Assembly (NCBI GenBank): GCA_902790675.1
Contig: CADASU010000008.1
Location: forward strand, 1 to 33,741
Source of the DNA: Oscillospiraceae bacterium
GTDB taxonomy: Bacteria; Bacillota; Clostridia; Oscillospirales; Ruminococcaceae
Reading direction: 5' to 3'
DNA length: 33,741 nt
This document shows, piece by piece, positions 26,291-33,625 of this stretch. The translations under genes were made by a program, and so were the position numbers. Each line of letters begins with the position of its first letter. Position 1 is the first letter of the stretch. The notes beneath the pieces were generated by a model. The model saw only the letters and a program-made list of their open reading frames with translations, had not been told where the DNA came from and did not search any database.

Positions 26291-27157
26291 ATGGTTGAGC
26301 GTAAAGGATTGATAGTTTCTTCTGTTAGTGGTTTTTATAATGTGAAATCTGAGGAAGATATATTTAGTTGTAGAGCACGTGGGATATTTCGAAAAAAATA
26401 TCAAAAGCCTGTCGTTGGGGACTTTGTTACTATAAAGCAATCTGGAAATTTATATACAATTACTAACATATTGCCAAGGAAGAATTTTTTTCTACGTCCG
26501 CCTCTAGCTAATATAGATCTTATTTTCTTGGTGGTATCAGTTTGCGAACCTAGTGTGAATTATTTGATTTTAGATAAATTAATTGCAATTGCGGAATATA
26601 AAAAAATAGATGTTGCTATAATTGTTACCAAGACAGATTTATTACAGTCATATGAAGTTGCTGATATATATAATTTGGCTGGAATAAGAAATATATTTAT
26701 TAGCAACGTAGATGGTGATTTAGATAAAATTTATAATTTAATAAGAGGCAAAATATCTGCATTTTGTGGGAATTCCGGAGTTGGAAAATCTACGCTTTTA
26801 AATAGACTATTTCCGGGTTTAAATTTGCAAACAAATTCAATTAGTAATAAATTAGGGCGTGGGAAACATACAACTCGAGTTGTTGAATTATTTCCAATTA
26901 ATGGTGGTTTTGTTGCGGACACTCCGGGTTTTTCTACCGTTGACATTTTAAAATATGATAAGATTTCTAAGGAAGAACTTGCAAGTTGTTTTAGAGAATT
27001 TTTGAGGTATTCTGACTGTAAATTTAGAACTTGCTCTCACACATTTGAAAGTAGGTGTGGGGTTAAAGAAGCTGTTGAGAGGGGCCTTATTTCAAGAAAA
27101 CGTTACGAGAATTACTGTGCTATATATAACGAATTAAAAGGGAAAAAATATTGGTGA
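26291..27157 (+). CDS. rsgA: Ribosome small-subunit-dependent GTPase RsgA
   Basis: 288 residues. Checks late 30S assembly. An N-terminal OB fold is followed by a circularly permuted GTPase: G4 (VTKTD) precedes G1 (GNSGVGKSTLLN), switch region (GRGKHTTRVVEL) and G3 (DTPGFS). A zinc motif follows (CKFRTCSHTFESRCGVKEAV, C-x4-C-x-H-x5-C). The ATG at 26291 is 8 bases from GAGGA; the preceding TTG is possible. In B. subtilis rpe, thiN and spoVM follow rsgA. Here a terminator comes next, with a SpoVM-like gene on the opposite strand. Confidence 0.95.
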   Translation: MVERKGLIVSSVSGFYNVKSEEDIFSCRARGIFRKKYQKPVVGDFVTIKQSGNLYTITNILPRKNFFLRPPLANIDLIFLVVSVCEPSVNYLILDKLIAIAEYKKIDVAIIVTKTDLLQSYEVADIYNLAGIRNIFISNVDGDLDKIYNLIRGKISAFCGNSGVGKSTLLNRLFPGLNLQTNSISNKLGRGKHTTRVVELFPINGGFVADTPGFSTVDILKYDKISKEELASCFREFLRYSDCKFRTCSHTFESRCGVKEAVERGLISRKRYENYCAIYNELKGKKYW

Positions 27158-27174
27158 TTTGAAAATAACAATTT

Positions 27175-27205
27175 AAAAAGGATCTGCTAAAAGCAGACCC
27201 TTTTT
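27175..27205. terminator. Bidirectional terminator between rsgA and the SpoVM-like gene
   Basis: AAAAAGG-A-TCTGC pairs with GCAGA-C-CCTTTTT around a TAAAA loop. There is a T-run on either strand, so it can end both the rsgA operon and the convergent spoVM unit. Its 3' arm touches the spoVM-like stop codon. Confidence 0.85.
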
Positions 27206-27287
27206 ATATTGTTTCTTTTTTTATTTTGAACAATAATCGGAGAATAGGAGATAACATTTTTGGACTATGAACTACAACAATTTTCAT
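27204..27287 (-). CDS. spoVM: SpoVM-like sporulation peptide (27 residues)
   Basis: Short frame with an ATG at 27287 after AAAAAGGAG (spacing 8). The product starts MKIVVVHSPKMLSPILRLLF and ends KIKKETI. Size (26 residues in B. subtilis), basic amphipathic-helix character, the central Pro near position 9 and the basic tail match SpoVM, which reads curvature on the forespore membrane and anchors the spore coat via SpoIVA. Location next to rsgA also fits, because spoVM lies shortly after rsgA (cpgA) in B. subtilis; here it is on the opposite strand. Sequence identity is low, as expected for such a short peptide. Confidence 0.7.
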   Translation of the reverse strand: MKIVVVHSPKMLSPILRLLFKIKKETI

Positions 27288-27313
27288 GAATAACAACTCC
27301 TTTTTAAATAGGA

Positions 27314-27481
27314 TCATTTGTAACAAAACATCAATATTAGACCAGATATTATTAAAATAATAGCGGTTATTATAGCGATTGTTTTTATGGGCGTTGTAAA
27401 AATTATTATTAAAATGCCGCCTGCAATTAATAATTTTCCGGTTACATTATTGCCTAAATTTTTTCTACGCCTATGTCTCAT
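27314..27481 (-). CDS. Small basic/hydrophobic membrane protein (55 residues) upstream of the SpoVM-like gene
   Basis: ATG at 27481 after AAAGGGTGAG. It begins with a very basic N-terminus (MRHRRRKN) and carries two hydrophobic segments (KLLIAGGILIIIFTT and TIAIITAIILIISGLILMF), ending CYK. The stop (TGA, 27316-27314) is 26 bases before the spoVM-like ATG, so the two are probably co-transcribed. A plus-strand frame over the same bases (27387-27599) has no ribosome site and is judged a shadow. Function not recognised; a sporulation-linked membrane role is inferred from position only. Confidence 0.65.
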   Translation of the reverse strand: MRHRRRKNLGNNVTGKLLIAGGILIIIFTTPIKTIAIITAIILIISGLILMFCYK

Positions 27482-27522
27482 TATAATAACTCACCCTTTG
27501 GTCTTAAACGTGTTTTTAACAA

Positions 27523-27563
27523 TGCACAATTATATAATACGTAAATTGGACTATAGTTGTGCA
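27523..27563. promoter_or_regulatory. 12-bp inverted repeat between divergent sporulation-type genes
   Basis: TGCACAATTATA (27523-27534) and TATAGTTGTGCA (27552-27563) are inverted copies (11 of 12 matching) separated by 17 bp. They lie midway between the 55-residue protein gene and the spoIVFA-like gene. It could be an operator serving both units. Confidence 0.5.
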
Positions 27564-27611
27564 TATCCCGTTTTATTATTGAATAAAATTTCTATATAGG
27601 GGTGATATGAC

Positions 27612-28442
27612 GTGACGGATGATTATTTTAATCAAGATCTTTTATTTAATGGTGAATTAAGCGAGCAAGAAGAAAATAGTTGCGAAACGAAACATATAGA
27701 CAGTAAAAAAAAGTCTAATGTGTTTATTAGAGTTGTATGTTTTCAGACATTTCTTTGTGTTTTTTTAATGGCAATTCTTGGAGGATTGAAAATTATATCA
27801 CCAGATACATATGTAGTTATAGGACAAGAACTAAAAAATTCACTAGATGGACCAGAATTAAAGAGTGGAATAAAAAATATTTTTGAAAAAATAAAAATTG
27901 CTTTGAATGAATTAAAGCCTATTGATTTAGAGAATGTGTCAAATAAAAATGAAATAGAATTTGAATTTATGGATAATTCACCGGAAAATGATTTGGAAAA
28001 TTCAATTGATAGTTCAATAGTGCATGACAATGGAGACAGTATATTTTTTGAATTTAAACAGCCAGCTCATGGCAGAATTTCATCTAAATTTGGAAGAAGA
28101 GAGAGCCCTTTAACAGGAAAACCAAATGAAGTGCATAATGGAGTTGATATTGTTGTTGGAGATGGAACTCCGGTTATAGCTATGGCTGATGGGGTAATAA
28201 CTAAGAAGTCAAGTTCTGAATGTTTTGGCAATTTTTTCTTTATACAGCATGCAGATGGATATGAATCACTATATGCTCACTGCAGTGAAATATTAGTTGA
28301 ACCTGGTAATAGTGTTGCTGGTGGACAATTGGTAGCTAAATCTGGACACAGCGGATTGGTTACAGGGCCACATCTTCATTTCGGTATAAAAAAAGACGGT
28401 AAATGGATAGACCCGTCTAAAATATTTCCCAAACTTGTATGA
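27612..28442 (+). CDS. spoIVFA: M23/LytM-domain membrane protein, SpoIVFA-like
   Basis: 276 residues, GTG start after AGGGGTGAT. An N-terminal cytoplasmic stretch, one membrane helix (VFIRVVCFQTFLCVFLMAIL) and an acidic linker precede the C-terminal LytM domain (residues of about 150-275): GRISSKFGRRESPLTG, HNGVDI (metal His and Asp), LYAHC and GPHLHFGI (HxH). All the usual zinc ligands are present, whereas B. subtilis SpoIVFA has a degenerate LytM domain as I recall. Identification as SpoIVFA rests on the one-helix layout and the directly following SpoIVFB-like gene, with a 4-base overlap. SpoIVFA holds SpoIVFB inactive until the engulfed forespore signals. A SpoIIQ-like role is the alternative. 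Confidence 0.75.
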   Translation: MTDDYFNQDLLFNGELSEQEENSCETKHIDSKKKSNVFIRVVCFQTFLCVFLMAILGGLKIISPDTYVVIGQELKNSLDGPELKSGIKNIFEKIKIALNELKPIDLENVSNKNEIEFEFMDNSPENDLENSIDSSIVHDNGDSIFFEFKQPAHGRISSKFGRRESPLTGKPNEVHNGVDIVVGDGTPVIAMADGVITKKSSSECFGNFFFIQHADGYESLYAHCSEILVEPGNSVAGGQLVAKSGHSGLVTGPHLHFGIKKDGKWIDPSKIFPKLV

Positions 28443-29014
28443 TTAGATTTAAAATTTTTGGAGTGAATTTTTCAATTTCTTTTTTATACATATGTTTGGT
28501 TTCTATTTTTTTAATATATGATAATTCAGGAATTGTAATGTGGAGCATATTTTCTTCACTATTTCATGAAAGCTTTCATATTATTTTTTTGTGTATTTTT
28601 TCAGCAAGACCTAAATGTGTTTGCTTTGAACTTAGTGGAATAAAATTGACAAAATCAAGAGAATTAAATTTTTTACAGGATATAATAGTACTAATTTCGG
28701 GCTGTTTTGGAAATTTGATATTGTTTTTTATATGCTGCAAATTTAATATACGCATAGGTGCAGTTGTTAATTTATGTTTATTTGCGTTCAATTTGTTGCC
28801 AAGCATAACTTTAGATGGAGGACAAATATTATTTAGAATATTTGAAAATTTTTTTGATTTTAGTATTTGCCTAAAAGTATGTTTTATAATTTCCATATGT
28901 ATGGCTATTTTTTTGATGGTTGTTGGGACGGTTTTGATTATATACTTTAAAAATCCAACATTATTTTTTACTGGCATAATGATAATGTTTTCTTCGTTTT
29001 TCGGAAAATTTTAG
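28439..29014 (+). CDS. spoIVFB: SpoIVFB-like intramembrane zinc protease (M50B)
   Basis: 191 residues, mostly hydrophobic. The zinc site is FHESFHIIF (HExxH) in an early membrane segment; the third ligand region is LPSITLDGGQ (LDGG) near residue 125, typical of site-2 proteases. Five to six membrane helices are likely. The ATG overlaps the spoIVFA-like stop (ATGA). In B. subtilis SpoIVFB releases sigma-K from its pro-form in the mother cell; the same role here is inferred from the pair. It is shorter than the Bacillus protein and appears to lack a C-terminal CBS domain. Confidence 0.8.
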   Translation: MIRFKIFGVNFSISFLYICLVSIFLIYDNSGIVMWSIFSSLFHESFHIIFLCIFSARPKCVCFELSGIKLTKSRELNFLQDIIVLISGCFGNLILFFICCKFNIRIGAVVNLCLFAFNLLPSITLDGGQILFRIFENFFDFSICLKVCFIISICMAIFLMVVGTVLIIYFKNPTLFFTGIMIMFSSFFGKF

Positions 29015-29076
29015 GATAATATTGAACTAAAAGAAGACTATATTAATTTTCTATTTTTTTGTACAGCATATATTTT

Positions 29077-29115
29077 AAAAGTTCACGATTATTTTATATA
29101 GTACGTGGGCTTTTT
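29077..29115 (+). terminator. Terminator after the spoIVF-like pair
   Basis: AAAAGTTCACG pairs with CGTGGGCTTTT (11 positions, two G-T pairs), followed by T residues. Confidence 0.7.
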
Positions 29116-29165
29116 ACTTTTTAATAACTTTATGAGAGAAAAAAATTATTAAAATCTGTTTTAGC

Positions 29166-29194
29166 TTGTAAAAAATTTGTTTGTGTAGTATAAT
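29166..29194 (+). promoter_or_regulatory. SigA-type promoter of the site-2 protease/scpAB operon
   Basis: TTGTAA (29166-29171), a 17-bp spacer and TATAAT (29189-29194). A second TATAAT follows 12 bases later. Confidence 0.65.
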
Positions 29195-29258
29195 TTTATG
29201 GTATAATTAGTTTTGAAAGGAATGATTTAATATAATAAATAATCAAATTGTAGTTTAT

Positions 29259-29906
29259 GTGGCGCGTATTATTGCTATATTTATTAGTTTGCCGGTTCAT
29301 GAATTTGCACATGGATATTGTGCTAAATTGCTGGGAGACAAAACTGCAGAGCAACAAGGTAGGCTTACATTAAATCCTTTAAGACATCTTGACCCTATTG
29401 GAGTTATTGCTATGTTAACAGTTGGTTTTGGTTGGGCTAGTCCTGTTCCAATTAATGCTAGTAATTTTAAGAAACCTAAAAGAGATATGGCTATTGTTGC
29501 AATTATGGGGCCCATTTCTAATTTGATTTTGGCATTGATTGGTGTATATTTATTAAAAATAGCTTCAATTGTTTTTTTAAACAATGATTCACTTATTTTT
29601 GCCTATTATTTAAAAATTTTTTTGAACTATTTTTCAATAATTAATATAACTTTGGCAGTTTTTAATTTAATTATAGTTCCCCCTTTAGACGGTTCTAGGC
29701 TTGTTACATGCTTTTTGCCGCAGAAATACTACGATGTTTTTATTAGATTTGAATATTTAGGAATTATTGTTGTATTTGTTTTATTGTTTTTTGGCTTTTT
29801 AGATATGCCTATTATGGTTGTTAGTGAGTGGATTTTGAAATTTTTTGACTGGATTACATATCCGTTGGATATTTTGAGAAATTTTGTTATGAATGTTGTT
29901 ATGTAG
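29259..29906 (+). CDS. Site-2 protease family membrane metalloprotease (YwhC-like M50)
   Basis: At least 215 residues. It has VHEFAHGYCAKLLGD (HExxH), LNPLRHLDPIG, FGWASPVPIN, GPISNLILA, and PPLDGSR as the third-ligand motif, the standard order for the short YwhC/S2P-M50-like group. Four or more membrane helices. Cleaves unknown membrane substrates. The GTG at 29259 has no Shine-Dalgarno, while GAAAGGA at 29216-29222 is well placed for an in-frame non-standard ATA at 29232 or 29235 (NNQIVVYVARII extension), so the real start is uncertain. In many clostridia this gene precedes scpA, as here. Confidence 0.88.
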   Translation: MARIIAIFISLPVHEFAHGYCAKLLGDKTAEQQGRLTLNPLRHLDPIGVIAMLTVGFGWASPVPINASNFKKPKRDMAIVAIMGPISNLILALIGVYLLKIASIVFLNNDSLIFAYYLKIFLNYFSIINITLAVFNLIIVPPLDGSRLVTCFLPQKYYDVFIRFEYLGIIVVFVLLFFGFLDMPIMVVSEWILKFFDWITYPLDILRNFVMNVVM

Positions 29907-29933
29907 TTTTTGTTTAAAAAGTAGGAATTTGTG

Positions 29934-30629
29934 ATGCAAAATCTCAATTTTAAATTTGAAGTTTTTGAAGGGCCGTTGGATCTATTATTACATTTGATAA
30001 AAAAAAATAAACTTAATATATATGATATAGAAATATCCAAATTATTAGAGCAATATTTAGACTATATAAATGAAATGAAAAATCAGAATTTGGAAGTTTC
30101 TAGTGAGTTTTTAGAAATGGCAGCAAAATTAATATATATAAAAACTGTGTCGCTGCTGCCAAAACCTGAAGATAAAAAAGCATTAAAAGAAGAGCTAACT
30201 GGCAGATTACTTGAACTTGATTTGATTAAAACGATAGCCGGTAAGCTTTTTATTAAAAGTGCTTATGGCCAAATTTTTTCTAGGAAGCCGCTTAAAATCG
30301 ATGTTGATCAAACTTATAGGTTTGTTCATGATAAAAATGAGCTGTTGCGTTCATATTTAAATGTTGTACATAGAAATAAGAGTGTAAATATTGATAATAC
30401 GGCTGCTTTTAGCGATATTGTTGAAAAGAAAATAGTTTCTATAACCTCTCGTGTTGTTTATGTTCTTAAAAAATTATATAAGAATGGAAAAGTAAGCTAT
30501 CTTGATTTTTTTAATTATGAAAGTAAGTCTGAAAGAGTGGCTACTTTTTTAGCAATTTTGGAGTTAGTTAAATCTAAAAGAATATATTTTACCAGTGATA
30601 ATAGGTTTGTTTGTTTTAAAAGATCGTAG
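29934..30629 (+). CDS. scpA: Segregation and condensation protein A
   Basis: 231 residues. Kleisin subunit of the bacterial SMC condensin. N-terminal signature FKFEVFEGPLDLLLHLIKKNKLNIYDI and EFLEMAAKLIYIKTVSLLP are typical; the C-terminal winged helix (VSYLDFFNYESKSERVATFLAILELVK) closes SMC heads. The ATG at 29934 is 7 bases from TAGGA; the GTG just before is less likely. Followed by its partner scpB. Confidence 0.94.
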   Translation: MQNLNFKFEVFEGPLDLLLHLIKKNKLNIYDIEISKLLEQYLDYINEMKNQNLEVSSEFLEMAAKLIYIKTVSLLPKPEDKKALKEELTGRLLELDLIKTIAGKLFIKSAYGQIFSRKPLKIDVDQTYRFVHDKNELLRSYLNVVHRNKSVNIDNTAAFSDIVEKKIVSITSRVVYVLKKLYKNGKVSYLDFFNYESKSERVATFLAILELVKSKRIYFTSDNRFVCFKRS

Positions 30630-30657
30630 ATTGTTTTTTATTTGGAGGATTTTTGAT

Positions 30658-31251
30658 ATGAAAAAATCGGCGCAGCAAACATCTTCATTAAATATTTTTG
30701 CTAAAATAGAATCTGTTCTTTTTGCATATGCTGAACCCATTTCTATTTCTAGGCTTTCTGAAATTTTGCGTATTTCTACGTCGGAATGCAAAAAATATTT
30801 AAATGATTTTTCAAAAGAATTGGATATGGCAAATAATAGAGGGCTGAGTCTTGTTTTTTTGGATGATAGTGTTCAACTTGTTTCAAAAAAAGAATGTGAA
30901 GGCTATATAAAAGAAGCTATTGAAGAAAAAAACAATTATATATTAACGCCGGTTTCTATGGAAGTGCTTTCCATAATTGCATATAATCAACCCGTTACAA
31001 AAGGTTTTATTGAGAAAATTCGAGGGACAAACTCTAATGGAATAGTTAATTCTTTAGTTGAAAAAAATTTAATAGAAGAGGCTGGTAGGTTAGATATACC
31101 TGGAAAGCCAATAAGCTACAGAACTACTAAAACTTTTTTAAGAACATTTGGATTAAATAATTTAAATCAGTTGCCACCTTTAGAAAATTTAAATGAAGAG
31201 CAAATTTCAATAGAAGAAGAAATTGTATTGGGTAATGGTGATAATATATGA
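30658..31251 (+). CDS. scpB: Segregation and condensation protein B
   Basis: 197 residues, ATG at 30658 after TTTGGAGGA. Two winged-helix domains; conserved stretches IESVLFAYAEPIS, SMEVLSIIAYNQPVTKGFIEKIRG (the hallmark ETLAIIAYxQPxTR-like motif) and GRLDIPGKPISYRTTKTFLRTFGL. Binds ScpA and SMC for chromosome segregation. The last four bases overlap the next gene (ATGA), indicating coupling. Confidence 0.94.
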   Translation: MKKSAQQTSSLNIFAKIESVLFAYAEPISISRLSEILRISTSECKKYLNDFSKELDMANNRGLSLVFLDDSVQLVSKKECEGYIKEAIEEKNNYILTPVSMEVLSIIAYNQPVTKGFIEKIRGTNSNGIVNSLVEKNLIEEAGRLDIPGKPISYRTTKTFLRTFGLNNLNQLPPLENLNEEQISIEEEIVLGNGDNI

Positions 31252-31874
31252 TAATATTAAATATATTGTTAGTTATTATTGTTGTATTTATATTGATATG
31301 TATGGTTAAAATAAATTTGAATTTTAAATTTAGTGAAGACAAGGAATTTGATTGTTTTATTAAAGTCTTGTTTTTCAAAATGCAGTTGTTGCCATATAGT
31401 GGTGGAGAAAAGAAGGAAAAGAAAAAAACTAATACTAAAAAAGAAAAAAATAAAGAAGATAAAAAAGATTCTGAAAAAGCCAAAAAAAAGGATAAAAAAA
31501 ATTTTGCAGAAATGGTAGAAAATATTAAATTTTATGTTGATCCTCTTCCTAGGTCTCTAAAAAAGTTGCTAAACGGGATAAAAATACAAAATTTGAGAGT
31601 GATTTGGTGTATATCCACTGATGATGCTTGTGAAACGGCGTTACAATATGCTAGATGTTGTGGATTATTTTATAATTCCTTTAGAATTGTAAAATCTGTT
31701 TGTAATGTAAAGGTAGATAAAATACGAATATTTCCGGACTTTATAAATGAAAATGCTTACTGTATTGTTTTTTTTCGTCTTCAAATATCTGTTGGGCGAA
31801 TATTGCTTTGTGCATTAGGATATTTGATGACGATAATAATAAAATTACTAATTAAAAGAAAAAGGAGCGATTAA
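31248..31874 (+). CDS. DUF2953 family membrane-associated protein
   Basis: 208 residues. An N-terminal membrane helix (MIILNILLVIIVVFILICMV) is followed by a Lys/Glu-rich charged linker of about 40 residues (KKEKKKTNTKKEKNKEDKK). A C-terminal conserved part follows (NLRVIWCISTDDACETALQYARCCGLFYN) with a final hydrophobic helix and basic tail. In Firmicutes DUF2953 genes typically sit next to ytfJ, as here, and are thought to be sporulation-associated. Function not established. Overlaps scpB by 4 bases; ytfJ starts 1 base after its stop. Confidence 0.85.
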   Translation: MIILNILLVIIVVFILICMVKINLNFKFSEDKEFDCFIKVLFFKMQLLPYSGGEKKEKKKTNTKKEKNKEDKKDSEKAKKKDKKNFAEMVENIKFYVDPLPRSLKKLLNGIKIQNLRVIWCISTDDACETALQYARCCGLFYNSFRIVKSVCNVKVDKIRIFPDFINENAYCIVFFRLQISVGRILLCALGYLMTIIIKLLIKRKRSD

Positions 31875-31875
31875 A

Positions 31876-32253
31876 ATGAACCATCCAATTGAAGGTATGT
31901 TGGGAGTATCTATGGAAAAAATACGTGAAATGATCGACGTTGATACGGTTATTGGCAAACCGATAGCAGCTCAAGATGGGTTAACCACTGTTATACCTGT
32001 ATCGAGAGTAAGCTTTGGGTTTGGCTCCGGGGGATCTGATGTTCCTTCTAAAACTGAGAAAGAGATGTTTGGAGGAGGCGCTGGAGCAGGAGTTACTATA
32101 AGACCAGTTGCATTTTTGGTTATAAAAGCAGGGGATATTGAGCTGCTACAGTTAAATGAAGGTAGTAAAGGCATGGATAAAATTTTTGAATCGGCTCCTG
32201 ACGCAATTTCAAAAGTAGCTGATCTATTTAAAAAGAGTAAAAAAAAGCACTAA
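31876..32253 (+). CDS. ytfJ: Sporulation protein YtfJ (GerW family)
   Basis: 125 residues, ATG after AAAAGGAGCG. Family features: N-terminal HPIEGMLGVSMEKIREMIDVDTVIGKP (split here only for length: MLGVSMEKIREM then DTVIGKPI), TVIPVSRVSFGFGSGG, FGGGAGAGVTIRPVAFLVI. Spore protein needed for proper germination in Bacillus. Last gene of the scpA-containing operon. Confidence 0.94.
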   Translation: MNHPIEGMLGVSMEKIREMIDVDTVIGKPIAAQDGLTTVIPVSRVSFGFGSGGSDVPSKTEKEMFGGGAGAGVTIRPVAFLVIKAGDIELLQLNEGSKGMDKIFESAPDAISKVADLFKKSKKKH

Positions 32254-32360
32254 TAAAAATATAGTATAATAGTAATATTAATTCCTTTAAACGCATACTT
32301 TAATTAATAAATTAGCAGTTATTAAAAGCTTAATTTATTGTGTGTTGGAGGAATTTTGTT

Positions 32361-33470
32361 TTGAAAAATTTTAAAATATTAAGGAAAATTGTAAAAGTTA
32401 ATTTGTTGTTTTTTGCTATTTATTTGTCATTTTCTTTATGTGTTTCTGCTAATGTAGATGAGAATCAATTAAATATTAATGCTCAAAACGGTGCTATATT
32501 AATTAATGCGGAGACTGGAGATGTAATTTATGAAAAAAATTGTGACAAAATAGCACCTATGGCAAGCACAACAAAAATTATGACAACTCTTTTGGCTTTA
32601 GAACAAGGTAATTTAGATGAACCTTTTGTTGTAGATTCAAATGCTATAAAAATTGAAGGAAGTTCTATGGGGCTAAAGGAAGGGGATTGTTTAACAATGC
32701 GTGATTTGTGTTATGGAATGATGTTGCCTTCCGGAAATGATGCAGCAAATGCTGTGGCGGCTAAAATATCAGGATCTATAGATGAATTTGTCAAAATGAT
32801 GAATAGACGAGCACAAGAACTAGGCTTAAAAAATACTAATTTTTGCACGCCTTCCGGCTTAGATACGTCTGAAAAAAATGAGCATCATTCTACAGCAAGA
32901 GATATGGCGTTGCTTACAAAAAAAGCTATGGAAAATTCAGATTTTTGTGAAATATGTTCTCAAAAGGATAAAAAATTGACATTTGGAAATCCTCCTATAA
33001 GTCGAGGAATTCGTAACCATAACAGATTGTTAAAAGAATTTGATGGTGCTTGTGGAGTGAAAACAGGTTTTACAAAAAAAGCGGGACGATGTTTGGTTTC
33101 TGCTGCGCAAAGAGATGGACTAAAATTGATAGCAGTTGTTTTAAAAGATCACGATGATTGGCAGGACTCTAAAAATTTGTTTGAATATGGATTTTCTAAG
33201 TTTAGCTTAAAAGAATTGCCTAGTGATTTTTCTGATGTTAAACTAAATGTAGCGGGACAGTATGATAAAATATTTTATGTTAAACCAGAAAAAACTTTAA
33301 AAATTCATGCTAGTGTAGAAATGATGAATAATATTAATATGAAAATAAAAACGGATCCATTTTACTTTTTGCCCATAGAGCAAGGAGATATAGTTGGAGA
33401 AGTGGAGTATTTTTTAAATGATAAATTAATTGGAAAAATTAATTTGTGTGCTGATTTGAGCAGCAGGTAG
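32361..33470 (+). CDS. Serine-type D-Ala-D-Ala carboxypeptidase (S11, DacB/DacF-like)
   Basis: 369 residues from TTG 32361, 9 bases after GGAGG; an in-frame ATG upstream at 32340 has no site. A signal peptide (KVNLLFFAIYLSFSLCVSA) precedes the catalytic domain: SxxK in MASTTKIMTT, SxN in LPSGNDAAN and KTG in GVKTGFTKKAG, all in the right order. A C-terminal beta domain follows from about residue 285. Trims terminal D-Ala from peptidoglycan pentapeptides at the cell envelope. Proximity to ytfJ suggests a spore-wall (DacB/DacF) role, but a vegetative role is possible. Confidence 0.93.
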   Translation: MKNFKILRKIVKVNLLFFAIYLSFSLCVSANVDENQLNINAQNGAILINAETGDVIYEKNCDKIAPMASTTKIMTTLLALEQGNLDEPFVVDSNAIKIEGSSMGLKEGDCLTMRDLCYGMMLPSGNDAANAVAAKISGSIDEFVKMMNRRAQELGLKNTNFCTPSGLDTSEKNEHHSTARDMALLTKKAMENSDFCEICSQKDKKLTFGNPPISRGIRNHNRLLKEFDGACGVKTGFTKKAGRCLVSAAQRDGLKLIAVVLKDHDDWQDSKNLFEYGFSKFSLKELPSDFSDVKLNVAGQYDKIFYVKPEKTLKIHASVEMMNNINMKIKTDPFYFLPIEQGDIVGEVEYFLNDKLIGKINLCADLSSR

Positions 33471-33497
33471 TTTAATTTTATGGAGTTTTTGTTATTA

Positions 33498-33543
33498 TTC
33501 ACTAATTAATGAATTTATTGCTTGGTAATTGGTGATTAGTGAA
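33498..33543. other. Inverted repeat after the carboxypeptidase gene
   Basis: TTCACTAAT (33498-33506) and ATTAGTGAA (33535-33543) are perfect 9-bp inverted arms with a 28-base loop. There is no T-run, so this is not a standard terminator. Role unknown. Confidence 0.45.
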
Positions 33544-33575
33544 ATATGTTAAATTTTTAATTTAGTAATTAAAAT

Positions 33576-33615
33576 AAAAAAGAGCACTGATTTATATTTG
33601 TCAATGCTCTTTTTT
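33576..33615. terminator. Bidirectional terminator between convergent genes
   Basis: AAAAAAGAGCA pairs with TGCTCTTTTTT around an 18-base loop that adds TGA/TCA pairs. Runs of T on both strands suit the converging carboxypeptidase gene and the minus-strand gene at the window end. Confidence 0.88.
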
Positions 33616-33625
33616 TATGAAACTA

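Noticed and set aside
27387-27599. 70-residue plus-strand frame between rsgA and the spoIVFA-like gene
   Set aside because: It has no ribosome site and overlaps, on the opposite strand, the 55-residue membrane protein, which has a strong Shine-Dalgarno and is linked to the SpoVM-like gene. It also crosses the inverted repeat.
31333-31518. Lys-rich 61-residue plus-strand frame
   Set aside because: It is an out-of-frame shadow of the charged linker in the DUF2953 protein.
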